This document shows, in pieces, positions 11,013 through 22,940 of a DNA stretch of 64,000 nt. The notes under the pieces were generated by a model that worked only from the letters and a program-made list of their open reading frames with translations, was not told where the DNA came from and did not search any database. The position numbers and the translations under genes are program-made. The DNA comes from Phytophthora hibernalis (Eukaryota; Oomycota; Peronosporomycetes; Peronosporales; Peronosporaceae): positions 434,001-498,000 of the forward strand of contig JAAKBF010000012.1 in NCBI GenBank assembly GCA_012656075.1, read 5' to 3'. Position 1 is the first letter of the stretch, and every line of letters starts with the position of its first letter.

Positions 11013-14000
11013 TAACGAAGGAACGACAAACTTTCTTACATGGGATCCTGAGCTTCCGTAAGCGTCTAAAAATGCCATACTTTTTTAAACGACAGCACCA
11101 ACGTCTTCAACATGCCAATCAACCGCAAGACACATACGCTATTCTTGCTAGAACATGACACAAGTCACTTGAAGCTGAAAACACACAATCAATGGCTGCC
11201 AACGAGATTTTCAACGATCTCAATCTCGTTCTGCGACTCAACCAGCATATCCAGGGCGTCTCGGTCACTGGCAATGGAGCTCGAATGGTGTCTCCGCCAC
11301 CTGCGGGGTCCCTCGCCAAACAGACCTCGTTCAAGGTGCTGACCAATTTGGACTCCGTGAGCTACTCGGAACCGCGAGAAGATGCCCAATTCGAACACCA
11401 GCGGTCCATCTTCTTGTCGGTCAGTTCGTGTGACCTCCCTTCCACCTGCAAGGTGACAAAGACTTCAATGAGGCGAGTGCAATGGCAAAGAGACGAGCTC
11501 TCCGTTTTTCAGAGTCGATCAAATCGCGAATCGAGTTTCTATGGAAGGTGGCCGGTAGTAAGAAGCAAGCGGAGATGGCACAACGTATTCGCCAGAAACA
11601 GTTAGAAGAAAATGAACAAGGACGAGGACGACGAGGAGAGCCAAGTGTTCGTCGGGCAGGTGCTGCGAATGAAATGAAAGAACTCCTGCCTCCGTTGGAA
11701 GAGCTGGATGAAGAAGACTACATGGCACTCATGCTGCTCATTTTTAAAGTGCTGCGCGACGATTTCGTGCTAGAACTTGCTCACAAGCAGATTCAATGTG
11801 ACTGGGAAGTGGACAGTCACCACGGGAAATCACTGAGTTTCGACCAATTCTTCGCGGCGGTGTTCGAGCTAGTGGACGTCTGGACCTGCGATATGGAAGA
11901 GGCCACTTACGAGCGGTTTGTTCACTTATTGGCTCGACGTATTACGCGACGCGTTGCAGTTTTCTTGGATGGAGCTGAGCTGAAGCTTTCTCTCTCCGAC
12001 AACTTTGAGCCAGAAGTAGTGGTAAAGTCGATCCCATTGCGGACGGTTCCCAGGTTTGTATCTGTTGCCAGAGTTGTTGCACTAACGGGGATATCAACCG
12101 TTGGAGAGCTGGCACGTGCAGACCCACAAGTTGTTGAACGCGAGCGAGTTGAGTACCTTCAGCGGAATAGCGGGAGTGTTGTTCCGAACGCTCTTGGCGA
12201 AATACGCAAGATAGGGCAAGACCTGCAGACCCTCCTCCAAATGTTCAAGAGCATCGCGCTTCAGTTTGAGAATATCAACTATACGCTTGACAACAATATT
12301 TTACGAAGAGCACCGACCGCCGCTGGTCCTCGCCCTCTGGGTAAACACACGACTGAGATTGCGACTGGTAATGAAGAACTGGTTGGCCAAGAACACCGGC
12401 ACTCTGCACAGATTTCGGTAAATGCAGAAAATCCTTCTGGTAAGGCGACAAAGGGTGATGTTCGTTCAGAGGTGAGTGGAATCGGGGAACCTTCAGTTAG
12501 AGAACGTGGAAACAACCACCTCGTCAAGCGTGATGACGAAATGACGCAAGGCCATGCAACTGCTGTTGGGGTAACGATACCCGGAAATTATGTTCGAGCT
12601 GCTGCAGATTCTGGTCGTTTGGGTTCACTTGCTGGTGATAACAACTTGATGTCGCTCACAGCTCTGACACCGTCCGATCTGACAAAAGAAATGCAAGTAC
12701 TATTGAGGGCAAAAACGCTCACACACAAACACAAAACCAAGCTCGTAGTGGAAGTGAGAGGAGTCCGAGTCATGTTCAACAGCTCAATAATTTTCACGAC
12801 TTGCAGGCCGCTGACGCGAGCATCGTAAACGCACTGCGCTCTGCTTTCTTAATTGAAAAGGCGATTTCAATCGAGCGACAAACCGAATTACCCGCTATCC
12901 GACAAGAAGTTATTAAGTTCGGTGTTGACATTGACTCTGCCAAACTTCGAGAGGAGGCTGTCAGAGATCGCTACAATGCTCTGTACGATATGTTGGTACT
13001 ACGGGACGGTGAAAGCCTTAAAACACTTGCAAGCGTCATGCTGGAACAGATCAAGTTTGTATTGAGTGTGCATGGTATCATTGTTGAAGAGGAAGAAGAC
13101 GTTGAGGAAGTGTACGATGGATTTTTGCGGCTGTAGTGGCTGGGACGGGCGAATCGATCGTTCTAGATGCTCAACGCTGGATGGAAGACACTGTGCAGGG
13201 CAACAAAGTTAATGATTACCTTCAGAATGACTTCCATGAGCTCGAGTCTATTGATGACGTGAAGCTGCTTGGTACTAAGCGAGGAGACGAAGACCTTCTT
13301 GCACTACTCGCTAAGGATTCTGACGATATCGTAGATGAAGCCGCTAAAAATACCGAAAAACTCAAGGCAGGAAAAACTCGAGTCCGATTCAGCGAAAAAC
13401 AAGTCGCGTTGTTGCTGTTCCCCTGTCGGCCGTAGCCACTATCCAAGAAGGACAAAGTATCCCACCCGGCCCGGAGAACAGCATTTGCCACACTCGCAGC
13501 AAATGGAGAAGGTGGCCACTGCAGTGAAAGATAATGCAGACCACGGTCCAAGTGAAAATAAAAAGAAGGCAAAAAGGAAGAAAACCGGCCATGACATTGT
13601 CATTGACATGTCTTCGGACCCACCTCCACCTTCCGATCAGGCCTTAGCTGCTGAAGAAGTTAGACATTCATCTGGCGAAAACCTGCACGAGAAATCGTGT
13701 ACAATTTCCCGCAGACCCAAACTCACGATCTCTACACTTGATAGCCGTCAATGTACTGCTTCTGAGGATACTGAAAATTCACGCTTTGGTCCACCTGTGG
13801 AAGCAGCAGAGAATTCTGCACCGGATGATCCCAAGCTCAAACGACCGGCAGAAATATCACTCCACGGTCATCCAAGCACGGGCTTTGAAGTTGATGGAGC
13901 CCAAGATGGAAAAATCACGACACGTCCGAACAGCATACCCTGCGTGATACTCTAAACATTGCAATTGAGTTTGAAGAGGATGCTAGTGAGCCGGGAGCTT

Positions 14001-14025
14001 TTGCATCAAAAGTTGACGGAGAAAG

Positions 14026-14092
14026 GTGCGTTGTACATGTATAGTCTTGTCCATTTATGATCTAGCTCAGCGTTGCTTGTGTTCTCGTTCAG
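14026..14092 (+). other. Intron in host-type gene
   Basis: 67 bp from gtgcgttg to ctcgttcag. Splicing joins ...FASKVDGER to SVSMEPKVPQIV in a continuous frame. Confidence 0.7.
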
Positions 14093-14273
14093 ATCTGTGT
14101 CAATGGAGCCTAAGGTCCCTCAGATCGTAATTGGTGGTGCATCAAGCGCAAATAATGTGCCTGTTACAGGGCGCTACATTCAGCTCTTGGGCGTAGGAAC
14201 AGTGTTGATCACTAAAAGCGAACGCGAGTTTTTTCAGCTGCTTCGATCGCACGAAGGCCTCCAGACGGATCTT

Positions 14274-14346
14274 GTAAGTGTTTGCCACAAAATCGCCAAA
14301 ATTCTTGCCATTATCTGACTACTATCGTTCTTGCGGTATGCTACAG
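14274..14346 (+). other. Intron in host-type gene
   Basis: 73 bp from gtaagtgt to tgctacag, phase 0. It joins HEGLQTDL to VCFDIGTEL and removes the in-frame stop that otherwise closes the upstream frame. Confidence 0.75.
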
Positions 14347-14916
14347 GTGTGTTTCGACATTGGTACCGAGCTCGACACTGCTTTGACCAAACTCCAGACA
14401 ATTCAGCAGCGCGTAGGCAACCGGGTGATTTTGTTTGGTGGCAACACGGATGAGCCTGGGAAAACACAGCGCGTCGCACTGGAATGCCTCGCACACGGAG
14501 CACTTCATTTCGCCAACATTCCTTTTGACTTTCCTCGCTTACGAGAGACGATCATGTCCTATTTCGAGAACTCCAAGCAACTATACATCCTACGACAGCG
14601 AAAGCCACCTGGTCAAACAGCTCATGTGGGCTCCAGTATCGGCGCTGGAAGCCTCTTCGCACTACATGACGAACCACGCAAGGTTTCAACAAGCGTAGCT
14701 TTCGCAAAAACGCCCCGACGCAAGCTCGCTGTGGCAATCCCTGCTTTACCATCTTTGTCGCACTCCCAACGCGACAGCATTCAGTCACTGCCCCAAGGAG
14801 TAAGTGAATCTCGACGAGCTGACTTCACCCCAATCGCACCCACCACGCCTCGCTCCTCACAGTCCAGGAACAGGTCACCTCGTTTCTCAGCGGCGTTGAA
14901 TAAACTTATTCGATGA

Positions 14917-16023
14917 TGTTTTGTCGTCTCACTACATGCCTCAAAAGCGTTCTGTTTCGCGAAATTGTGGTTGAAATGTCCGAATTAGCGTTCTCAATTA
15001 CCCCACGCGCTTGATCTTGGACAGAGGTTCGCTTAAGATAACTGTCATCAGGTACAGTCAACAACGCCGAAGCGGATAACGAGGTTGATTGGTTCCCCAT
15101 ACTCCAATGCATTTCCCTACATGTACAGCTGAGGAAGAGCAGAACGCAGAATGTCCACCCAGCATAATCCCCCAAGTTCGAGAACTTCTTTCTGTTTCAA
15201 AGAGAAAAGAAGCCGAAACTTAGTAAGACGTAGATGCATTGGTTGTTGAACCGGCCCCTGCCAGGTTTTTGTTCAGAGACCGGATCATGTTGTTGGTCCG
15301 AAAAACGAAATAACGCTACACATCCTCGATATCTGTCCCCGAAAGTCGGTGATCTGAAAGAAAAGAACATTGTTAGTCAGCGAGGATCAACAACTACAAA
15401 AGCGGATTGCACTCTATGCACATTCTTGAGGTCTTCGGAAAGTTTCTTTCGGTCCGACTCGCACTTCGCCGCATAAATTGTTCGGTACGCGAAAATCAGA
15501 GGCAACAATTTTGCGAGATAGCCAAAATTCGGCCCTCCTTCAACCAAGAGGCTCGCGAGCGTAAAACCTAGAATGAGTTTTCAATCACTAACTGCATTTT
15601 TGTGAATTAACCCTTTTAGTATAAGATTTTTATGACATGTGTAAAGTATACATGTCATAAAATCTAATTTTGTGTCGACTGGAGACATGATTATCTTCCC
15701 TGTGGGGTCTTGTTGGGAATGCAAACTTGGAAGAGGCAGTGCCATTCTCCACTGGAGAATTTCCAGGTGTTGAAATTGTTTACATCCAGCACGATCTCGG
15801 AGAGTATTAGCCTCAAGTCATGAGTATTAATAGCAGCACGAAAACCAGCCTGTAAAACACACAACCCGCAAATCCAAGGTTGGGAAAAGAAAGTAATCGA
15901 CGGTTTTGTATGGTAGCTTGCAGAAGCGTGGTGTGACACCACCGGTGTCAAGTGTAAAGCTGCCTAAAATACGGTGTTTGGCCTGGCCCTGGTTTAAAAT
16001 GCTGGAAAACGTCGGTTGGCTAA
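14917..16023. other. Intergenic region without recognised genes
   Basis: Only short open frames without protein-like composition. It contains the hairpin at 15624-15665. Confidence 0.5.
15624..15665. repeat. Short AT-rich hairpin
   Basis: Arms 15624-15640 and 15650-15665 (agattttatgacatgt with one bulged T) separated by 9 nt. It could be a MITE end or a structured transcript end; no flanking gene decides. Confidence 0.5.
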
Positions 16024-16262
16024 CCCTTTCGTGGTCAAACGCGGCAAAATACCGCGTTTTCCTTGTTTTCAGCTAAGTACGAGTGTACACATGTAAAACG
16101 CAGCAAAATGCTTCGTTTTACAAACAATAGGAACATAAACTACACAATCAAATCCAAATGGAAGATTTGACGTCGCCCTTTCGCCGCCCTAAAACGCTTC
16201 GTTTTACAAGTAAATAACTTAATATTGTATACCATAGTATACACAAGTGGATCACGAAAGGG
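16024..16262. mobile_element. MITE with CCCTTTCGTG terminal repeats
   Basis: 239 bp bounded by inverted CCCTTTCGTG(g/a)TC ends and flanked on both sides by TAA (16021-16023 and 16263-16265), which fits a 3-bp target duplication of PIF/Harbinger type. Internally it repeats AAAACG...CGTTTTAC motifs. No coding capacity. A TTAA-type (piggyBac) origin with a mutated flank is the alternative. Confidence 0.65.
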
Positions 16263-17208
16263 TAAATGTAAAGTGCTCATCGTTTGTCCTACGTTGTGGC
16301 ATATAGCGACATGTTCCCTCGTTCTGCTTGCAAATCACCACTAACAACCAGCAGACGGAAGCCCAGGCCAAAAATCAGCAAAGAGAAGCGCACCAACAAG
16401 ATCAATATGTTGAACAGCTCGTTCCGCTTAGAGGACCTCAGGGACCACGGATTAATAGCATCACAGCATTTCTATTTCGTGCCAGAAGGTCAGTGCAATT
16501 TAGAACGCACCAAGCTTCTTAAAACACTTGAAACGATCTTTGTGCAACAGAATAGGTTTCGAATGCAGCAGATTCCAAGTTTTTCCAATATATTTATATA
16601 TTTAGCCCTCAAATACTTTTATTTCAAAATGACCATTTGGGAGATGTTGCAAGTTGCAACAACCTCGCACTAGAGGGGATCCTATCTAACCTTAATCCAA
16701 GAAAATATCTCTGATGCATATGTTTTTGTCAAATCTAATGTTCGGGTCAATTCGCGCATGATTTTGGCGTACATTTGGCATAAACGGCTAGCCAGTGACT
16801 TTTCAATCATTAACGGTTTTATTTTTGAAATTGCAGGAAGCCTTACAGCACACCCGACGTGAGGCGAGTTTACTAGCTTCAGCTATTACGATACCAAAGG
16901 TACAACATGTAATATGTATCCCCCAAGCTCATGCTGAGTTTCAACATCTGGGAAACGGCAAGTTTACTTTCCCTACCAGGCCCCACATGGGGAGATAATC
17001 ATTTTAACCATGACTTAGAGCCCGTAGGGCTGATTCCTTCTGTTCTTATACCGTAGAGAGGAACCCACAGTTGATGGCCTCAAGTCTCTTGACCGGTCTG
17101 GAAGTACCTAGCGCAGTCTCGGGTCACCTCACTCTCATTTTCCATTTGGACATCCAGGAGCAACACGCACCCAAAGACTGCAAAAGACTCAAGAACCAGC
17201 GACTACCC

Positions 17209-17352
17209 ATGAAGATTTTTAGCGTCATTGTCATTGCGGTCGTCATGATGCTGAGTGTGGCTCAGGCTAGCCCGGACGCGGAGCACGACAGTCCATACAA
17301 CCGTGCCAAGCCCAACCCGCCCGTCACCGATGATTCCAACGAGACCGGATAA
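17209..17352 (+). CDS. Small secreted peptide precursor
   Basis: 47 residues. It has a classic signal peptide (MKIFSVIVIAVVMMLSVAQA, cleavage expected after AQA) and a short acidic, Pro/Asn-rich mature part of 27 residues with no cysteine. This start is chosen over an upstream in-frame ATG because the signal peptide begins here and because the diverged copy at 26228 aligns from the same codon. The mature peptide would be exported. I do not recognise a named family. A third ORF with a similar leader sits at 20933-21091, suggesting a small dispersed family. Confidence 0.65.
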   Translation: MKIFSVIVIAVVMMLSVAQASPDAEHDSPYNRAKPNPPVTDDSNETG

Positions 17353-17859
17353 TAAACTCAAAGACGATGTCATGGCATGTACGAACTACATTCAAGTACG
17401 TCATCAGCGAAGAGTCTGCACTGTCGGGAACACACACCAGGTCCGTTTTCGGACTTCGCTCAATAAAAGACTTCAAGACTAATCCCGTAATAAATCACTT
17501 TACGGTTGATAGTTTTGGTAGTTAAAAACTTTTGGCGAGGCCAACAATCAGGTGGCTTTGATTGAAAAAAATGGAGTGTTGCGATGACGGAGCTTTCTTC
17601 TTTTGCAAACTCCCATGGACGAGGTCCGTAAGGCTTGGGGAGGAATATACTAGATACGTCCATGTCGACGGGACTCGTTTCGCTGCCTAGTTAACGAAAT
17701 TCAACTTTTACTGGCACTTGGCATTCAAGCTCACGTGGATATGGTTTCGAATACATGCACCTGTGCAGCACCGTAAGGCATGGACAGCTCTAACCGAATT
17801 ATTTCCACGGTACTGCGTAGCATAATGTCATCTACGTGTAGCTCAACATTCGTACACGT

Positions 17860-18266
17860 TCAGGTCGTCGAAATATTTCTCCTCAATTGATGTGCCCAGA
17901 ACGCGACGCCAGTAAATGCGTCGGTGAGTAGTTCGACGTCGATGCCACTAAGAAGGTCGACTCGCTGATCAAGTTCGCGTTCTCCAATAGCCTTGCCGAT
18001 ACGTTTCGTCGCCTGCACGTGACATCCGTACCCTGCATGTCTGGACTTGACCATGACTCGCAACCCGGGCTACCCGGAAAGACGTAATGCGACCTTCTGT
18101 GAGGGCCTGAGAACGACCCTGCTCGTACGTGCACACGAACACGAGCGTATTGTTCCTGTTCAGCTCCGGTTTCAACAATTTGTACACGACGTTCGACAAC
18201 GGTAACCCGAACTTCGCGGCGGCAAGCTCCAGGCAACTTTACTCTTACGCTTTCTTGAAAACTCAC
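17860..18266 (-). pseudogene. Unrecognised coding remnant
   Basis: Minus-strand sequence reads as plausible protein across frame changes: ELAAAKFGLPLSNVVYKLLK, then NNTLVFVCTYEQ, then YGCHVQATKRIGKAIGERE and LLTDAFTGVAFWAHQLRR. It has no start or stop context and no motif I can name. It could be the remains of a transposon gene or of a host gene. Confidence 0.35.
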
Positions 18267-18702
18267 TGGCTAGCCTTCAAGGTTTTACGTTCGCAAGCCT
18301 CTTGGTTGCAATTTAGATCACAGCAGTCTCTATCACTGGTATCTGTCTTCCGAAAGTGACAGCAACACGATGGGAGGCTACGTGTACATGACATGTATTA
18401 ATACATGTACCAGATACATTACGAATTGTCGGCGATGCGAAATTGGGCACACTACCCTTTTTGGACCTCGATCTCCATCTCCATAGTTTTTCCCGACTGC
18501 GGCTAACACAATGATACGAATCCGCCTTCATAGACAGGCGATTTTTCGCACTTAAAAGAAGTTTTGAGAAATGTCGAGCACACAGGCATGACGACAAGGC
18601 TTGTCACAAGCCGCCAGTCTCTCCGGGAGAGGCTCCATGCACAGTTTTTAAAAGGGCCCCCAGTGGGATAGTATATCCCCTAAACTCACTTGACCAGCGC
18701 AT

Positions 18703-20086
18703 ATGGTTATCACCCATCAACCGACCATCACTCTGGCCCCGGTGGAATTTGGTGGCTATCGATTCTCCCCTCCTCATTCGAAATCAGCGGTCCGTCTAAC
18801 GCAGCAAGCACCACACGCGCCGCCAAGTAGCCCCGCCCCTCTTCACGGGAGCATTGGGCACGCATCAACCGACGGGCTCGCTTGGGAAGGAGCCCACACG
18901 CTCGCCGAGCCTCTCAGTTTTCAGCGTCGGGTTCTTATTTCGAGTCCGAACGCGGGGACAGCAGTGACGATGCTATTTCTGCGGAAGTGGACCCCAGTGA
19001 GTAAGATGTGTACGAAGTATTGCCACGGGACGACCTCGTGGAAGTGCCTGAACTGGACGTTAAGGTTTCCGCCGATTGGGACGATCTCGAACGCTACCTG
19101 CGGAGCTACAGTAAGCGAACCTTCCAGGTATGTGAATCCAGTCTGGAAGTGTGCCACAACTTGAGACTGTGTACATGCGTTCTGGCTGTGCATATGCTCG
19201 CGGTCGATTCTAACAACGGTTTTCTTCTGTGTAGCTATACTCCGTTAGGACAGCTACTCCAGTTCACGTTCGCAACCAGAGGATCCGCAACCGCCGTACG
19301 CCCTGCAAGGAGATCCCGGAAGATGTTCAGTTCTACAACAAAACCTTCGTGTGCACACACCACGGATCTCCAAGGAACGGTGGTGGTCGCGGAATGCGGC
19401 TCAGGTACATGTATGGTTCTACTGTGGATCCGTCGTTTGTTGAGGCCAACTATCGTGGAATCCAGGTAAACGCATGTGTGAGAGGGGTTGGAAATTGGGA
19501 CGTATTCGTCACGAAGCAGACCTCGTTCCATAACCATGAGGTTAGCCGCGAAGTGTATCAACACTATCACGAAAATCGCCAGGTATCGGACGAGGAGGTT
19601 TTGTCAACAGTGCGGACGCTGGATCGTGCCGGAGCCAGTCGCAAGCGTATATTACAGAGAACACGTCCGTGGAACCTCAAATGAAGGATATTCACAACTT
19701 GGTGATTAGGCTCCGTCGGGAGTCGTACGCCTACCCAACTATCGAGGAACGCATTAGGTCCATTCTTGAAGACTTTTCAGCCGCTCCCGGTAACGTGTCG
19801 CGTGTGTACGCCAACGAAGAGGTACCTTGATTTTTCATGGCTAAATGAAAGTGTATTCTCATTGCGGTTTGCTTCAATGCGGCAGGGTGTGGTGGATTGC
19901 ATTACAGTTCAAAACTCTCACATGCATCAGATGTTCGAGCACTTTCCGGAACTGCTGCTGATTGACGCCACACACGATACGAACTCGTCCAACTACAAAC
20001 TGTTCAGATTTATGATTCAAGACGCTATGAGCAAGTGTCAACACGTACAGGTGCGCTTTCTAAACACATACTGTGCATCATTCTGA
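18703..20086 (+). pseudogene. Mutator-like (MULE) transposase, 5' part
   Basis: Reads SASGSYFESERGDSSDDAIS, an in-frame TAA near 18990, then VELPELD-type sequence and an N-terminal DNA-binding region (DWDDLERYLRSYSKRTFQ). A 107-bp intron (19128-19234) is followed by a FAR1/WRKY-GCM1-like zinc region (YNKTFVCTHHGSPRNGGG, HNHEVSREVYQHYHENR). The start of the MULE catalytic core is FPELLLIDATHDTNSSNYKL (about 19945-20005), where the first catalytic Asp is expected. Similarity stops near 20050, so the rest of the DDE domain is missing. Frame breaks lie near 19680 and 19820. The same N-terminal module recurs at 49615. Confidence 0.75.
19128..19234 (+). other. Intron in MULE transposase
   Basis: cag|gtatgt donor and tctgtgtag acceptor, phase 0. 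It joins KRTFQ to LYSVRTATPVHV and restores the reading frame. Confidence 0.75.
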
Positions 20087-20932
20087 GACTGTGTACAATC
20101 TGAGACTGTATCTGAAGCCTAACTAGAGTTCTGGTGTGCTATTGTGTGAAGCATTGTCAAGTTTGGTCCGAACTGCAAGAAGCGACTGAAAGGCAGCTTA
20201 CGGCGGAAGAACGCAAGTTGTGGTGCGGAAAATACACCGAATTGTGCAGGACTGTGCAGGAATGGGCTAGACTGAGCAATTAGACTGTGCATGGAGTCTC
20301 TACCCAGTCTCTCCCGGTGCGGATCAACCCTGGCCTCCCTCCCTAACGTTCAACCGCATGCCTCCCAGTGAAACTTCTAGCACCGCTACATCTAAAGGGA
20401 GAGCGCTAGCAATGAAGGTGAGACAGAAGTCTCAATTTGATCTGCTGCAAAAGATTCAATTCAAAATGATACTTAGCGCCACCACTGTCACTATTTTGAA
20501 ACTAACAGAAATATTCGTTTATACTTTAAATTTGAGAAAACGGGCAGCGCCATTGACTCCGCAGCGCAATTTAGCCAATAAACAGAAAATCAATTTTCAA
20601 CTTTCAAAAGGAGACATTTTTTAGCGGCCATAATTTGGCCTTAATAACTCTCGATCCTAGAGACCAAGGGTGGGCTCGAAGTGAAGAGGAGCCTTCCTCT
20701 TTCCAATGGTGTGCCTCAATCGCGATTCGTACCTAGGTTGATTAGTAGCACGATGTTTGCCTCAAACGCTCCGCCTATTGATTACACAACCCATGATGTA
20801 ACCGGTATGCGACCTTTACCATGCCGCAAGTGTGCTGCCACCTCCAGGAGTGTCATTTTTTATTGAACGCGTAAATACAACAAGACCGCCCAAGACAACA
20901 CTTCAAGCCCTCAACCCAACCAAGCAACTACC
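20087..20932. other. No recognised gene
   Basis: A short coding-like run (VKHCQVWSELQEATERQL, about 20150-20280) may be MULE debris. Nothing else is convincing. Confidence 0.4.
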
Positions 20933-21091
20933 ATGCAGCTATCCAAGATCCTGATCGTCATCATCGTTGCCGTGATGAGTGTACTGTATAGTACTTCTTT
21001 GATCCGACAACAGCTTATATCCGACAACGCCCAGCAGCCAATTAAATCACAGCAAATTGCAACTACTTCTTTTATCCGACTGTACCACTAG
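20933..21091 (+). CDS. Short ORF with secretion-type leader
   Basis: 52 residues starting MQLSKILIVIIVAVMSVLYS, a strong hydrophobic leader resembling that of the 17209 peptide. The remainder (SLIRQQLISDNAQQPIKSQQ...) is polar and does not resemble the other copy, and the similarity ends just after the leader, so the original mature part may have been replaced by inserted sequence. Probably a broken member of the same peptide family. Confidence 0.4.
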   Translation: MQLSKILIVIIVAVMSVLYSTSLIRQQLISDNAQQPIKSQQIATTSFIRLYH

Positions 21092-21185
21092 CGTACCAAT
21101 ATTACGGCTGTCACCACCATTCACTGCACTCTTGCAAGTGCACAACTTGCTCCACGACCAGGACGGCCGTCACCGTCCCAATTAG

Positions 21186-21896
21186 ATGCTGCAGCTTCTT
21201 GGCAACACGCTCGATGCGATGTTCTACCAAAAGGAGCGGTTGTGGAGCTGGATAGCGGAGCAGAGCAACCTTAGTGACGGCAAACCCTGGGTTCTCATCA
21301 TAGTTGGCCGCCCCTGGGGCAAAGGAGCACTTGTAAGGCAGCTCAAGCTCCGCACCGAATCCTGCCGGATTAATATCAACGATTCCAAAGCCAAGAACAA
21401 CATGTCAGCAATGTTAGCGAAGTTCTACATGGGCTCGGTGTTCGCTTGTGGGATGGGCATGTACCCCCTTGCCTCCAGAACGCGATTATGCCAACCAATT
21501 TTCATTTGGACGAGGTTTTCTTTAAAACAGATTTTTGACAATCATATCGTACGAAGATTGCAATCTTGCCAACGCTCACTTGCCCTGCACCTATTCGAAG
21601 ATTTGGTGTCGGATCAACGAAGTATTATACGGTATCGGGTGCCAGCGCCAATGTCCATAAGAGCATCCACGAAAACAAAGACCAGAAGACCCAGCACGAC
21701 AATTCCGACACTATCGCCAACCACAACAAACTCAGGTACTAGAACGTTTGTACGAAGGTCGATGCAGTGTGGCAATTCCCAGGAAGGTCGTGAGGTCGAG
21801 AATATTGAATGTAAAAAACACACCAATACCACTGGTACTAAGGTATATCAAAGTGTTGTCGGCTACAATTTCAAACAAAGTGGAATATGCATGTAG
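21186..21896 (+). CDS. Hypothetical ORF
   Basis: 236 codons open, the longest frame in this section. The first 100 residues are protein-like (YQKERLWSWIAEQSNLSDGK); the second half is Thr/Ser/Arg-rich (KTKTRRPSTTIPTLSPTT). I recognise no domain and see no introns or neighbours that indicate a role. It may be a chance or relic frame. Confidence 0.3.
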   Translation: MLQLLGNTLDAMFYQKERLWSWIAEQSNLSDGKPWVLIIVGRPWGKGALVRQLKLRTESCRININDSKAKNNMSAMLAKFYMGSVFACGMGMYPLASRTRLCQPIFIWTRFSLKQIFDNHIVRRLQSCQRSLALHLFEDLVSDQRSIIRYRVPAPMSIRASTKTKTRRPSTTIPTLSPTTTNSGTRTFVRRSMQCGNSQEGREVENIECKKHTNTTGTKVYQSVVGYNFKQSGICM

Positions 21897-22900
21897 TTAG
21901 AGAGCCCTCCTTGCTGAGTGACTTCTACTAGTAGTAGTACGGAGCGGTCGGAACCTTTCGGTAAACGACTACCAATATCCATACCAAATCAAAAGCCTAC
22001 CATAAGCACATGCGGAACACTTTGGTGAAATTGTAGGAGCTTGCATCCAGCCCTTTGCATTCTCGATTCAGTACTGTAAGACGCTCCAGATACCTTTGAA
22101 TTACACTAGTCATGACTACCGATAGTTTGAGCAATGCTGGTGCCGATCATTATTTTGTTTGTACATCAACCAGTCAACCTGTGCTTCTTTTTACTATCCG
22201 TCCCACATAATTTGCTGTCTACATGCAGTGATGATCACAATAGCCATACACTTAGCAAAAGTATGGTTCTTTTGAAACTTGTGACCTGCTACTTGAAGAA
22301 GCTTCGCCAACTACATGTACATGAATTACGTACCGACTTCGAGATGTATTATATAGTACAGTACTTTAAGATCACAGCGCTGATTGTAACTTTTTAGGGA
22401 TGACAAGAAACGCAACCTCGATTTCTAGGGTCATGAATTGACCTAGCTTCTCGCGTACCAGGTACTTCTGAAGTATCCATTAACCTAAGGTGCAAATCCA
22501 AGGAAGAATAAAGGATACGCTACGACTCGTAGCCTACGAGGACATCAAGCCGGAGTTTTCGTTGAAGCTGTGAATTTTTGCTGAGCTCATTCTACGTGCA
22601 GAATCCCGAGCGACCTCATTGGCAGATCAAAATGATTGGGGTCTCTTATAACTACTGTACTTCGCGCTAAATTGTCCTAACAAGACTGCAATTGGGAAGC
22701 GCCTTGCGCAGCAAATTTATTAGCATTTTATGGATGGCGTTAGAGCGCCCTAAGAAAACAACAAGACGACAGCCTTGGTGCACCCTAAAATGCCTTGGGG
22801 CGTCCTAACACTTAGCAAATCCTCTCATATAGCATACATATATCCTAAACCCTTGTAGTGCATTTCAACGAGAGGACGGATGTCATCACGCTGCAAATCA
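21897..22900. other. No recognised gene
   Basis: AT-rich sequence with scattered short frames. I see no repeat pair or motif. Confidence 0.45.
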
Positions 22901-22940
22901 CGAAAAGCAGAGGTGTCGACAGGAAATCTACACCCGAGTT

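Larger units (their letters stand above)
11192..14916 (+). pseudogene. Host-type multi-exon gene, ciliary-protein-like, frameshifted
   Basis: Start at 11192 (MAANEIFNDLNLVL). The 11482-12700 block is clearly protein-like and contains a segment around 11790-11930 (CDWEVD, then LSFDQFFAAVFELVDVWTCD) of a type I associate with algal and protist ciliary proteins (aspartate-glycine turn, FF..FEL.D.W). Downstream coding continues in shifted frames (12723-13130, 13121-13430, 13480-13900, 13900-14025), then through two convincing introns to a well-conserved end (VCFDIGTELDTALTKLQTIQ). A long disordered Ser/Lys/Pro-rich linker covers 13500-13900. Frame changes near 11452, 12700, 13120, 13450 and 13900 mean either a pseudogene or consensus indels. 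Function unknown; a flagellar role is inference from one motif. The hAT element ends 179 bp upstream, probably within its promoter. Confidence 0.6.

Noticed and set aside
16284..16673. 129-codon frame after the MITE
   Set aside because: No domain, AT-rich end, no neighbour or splice support; likely chance.
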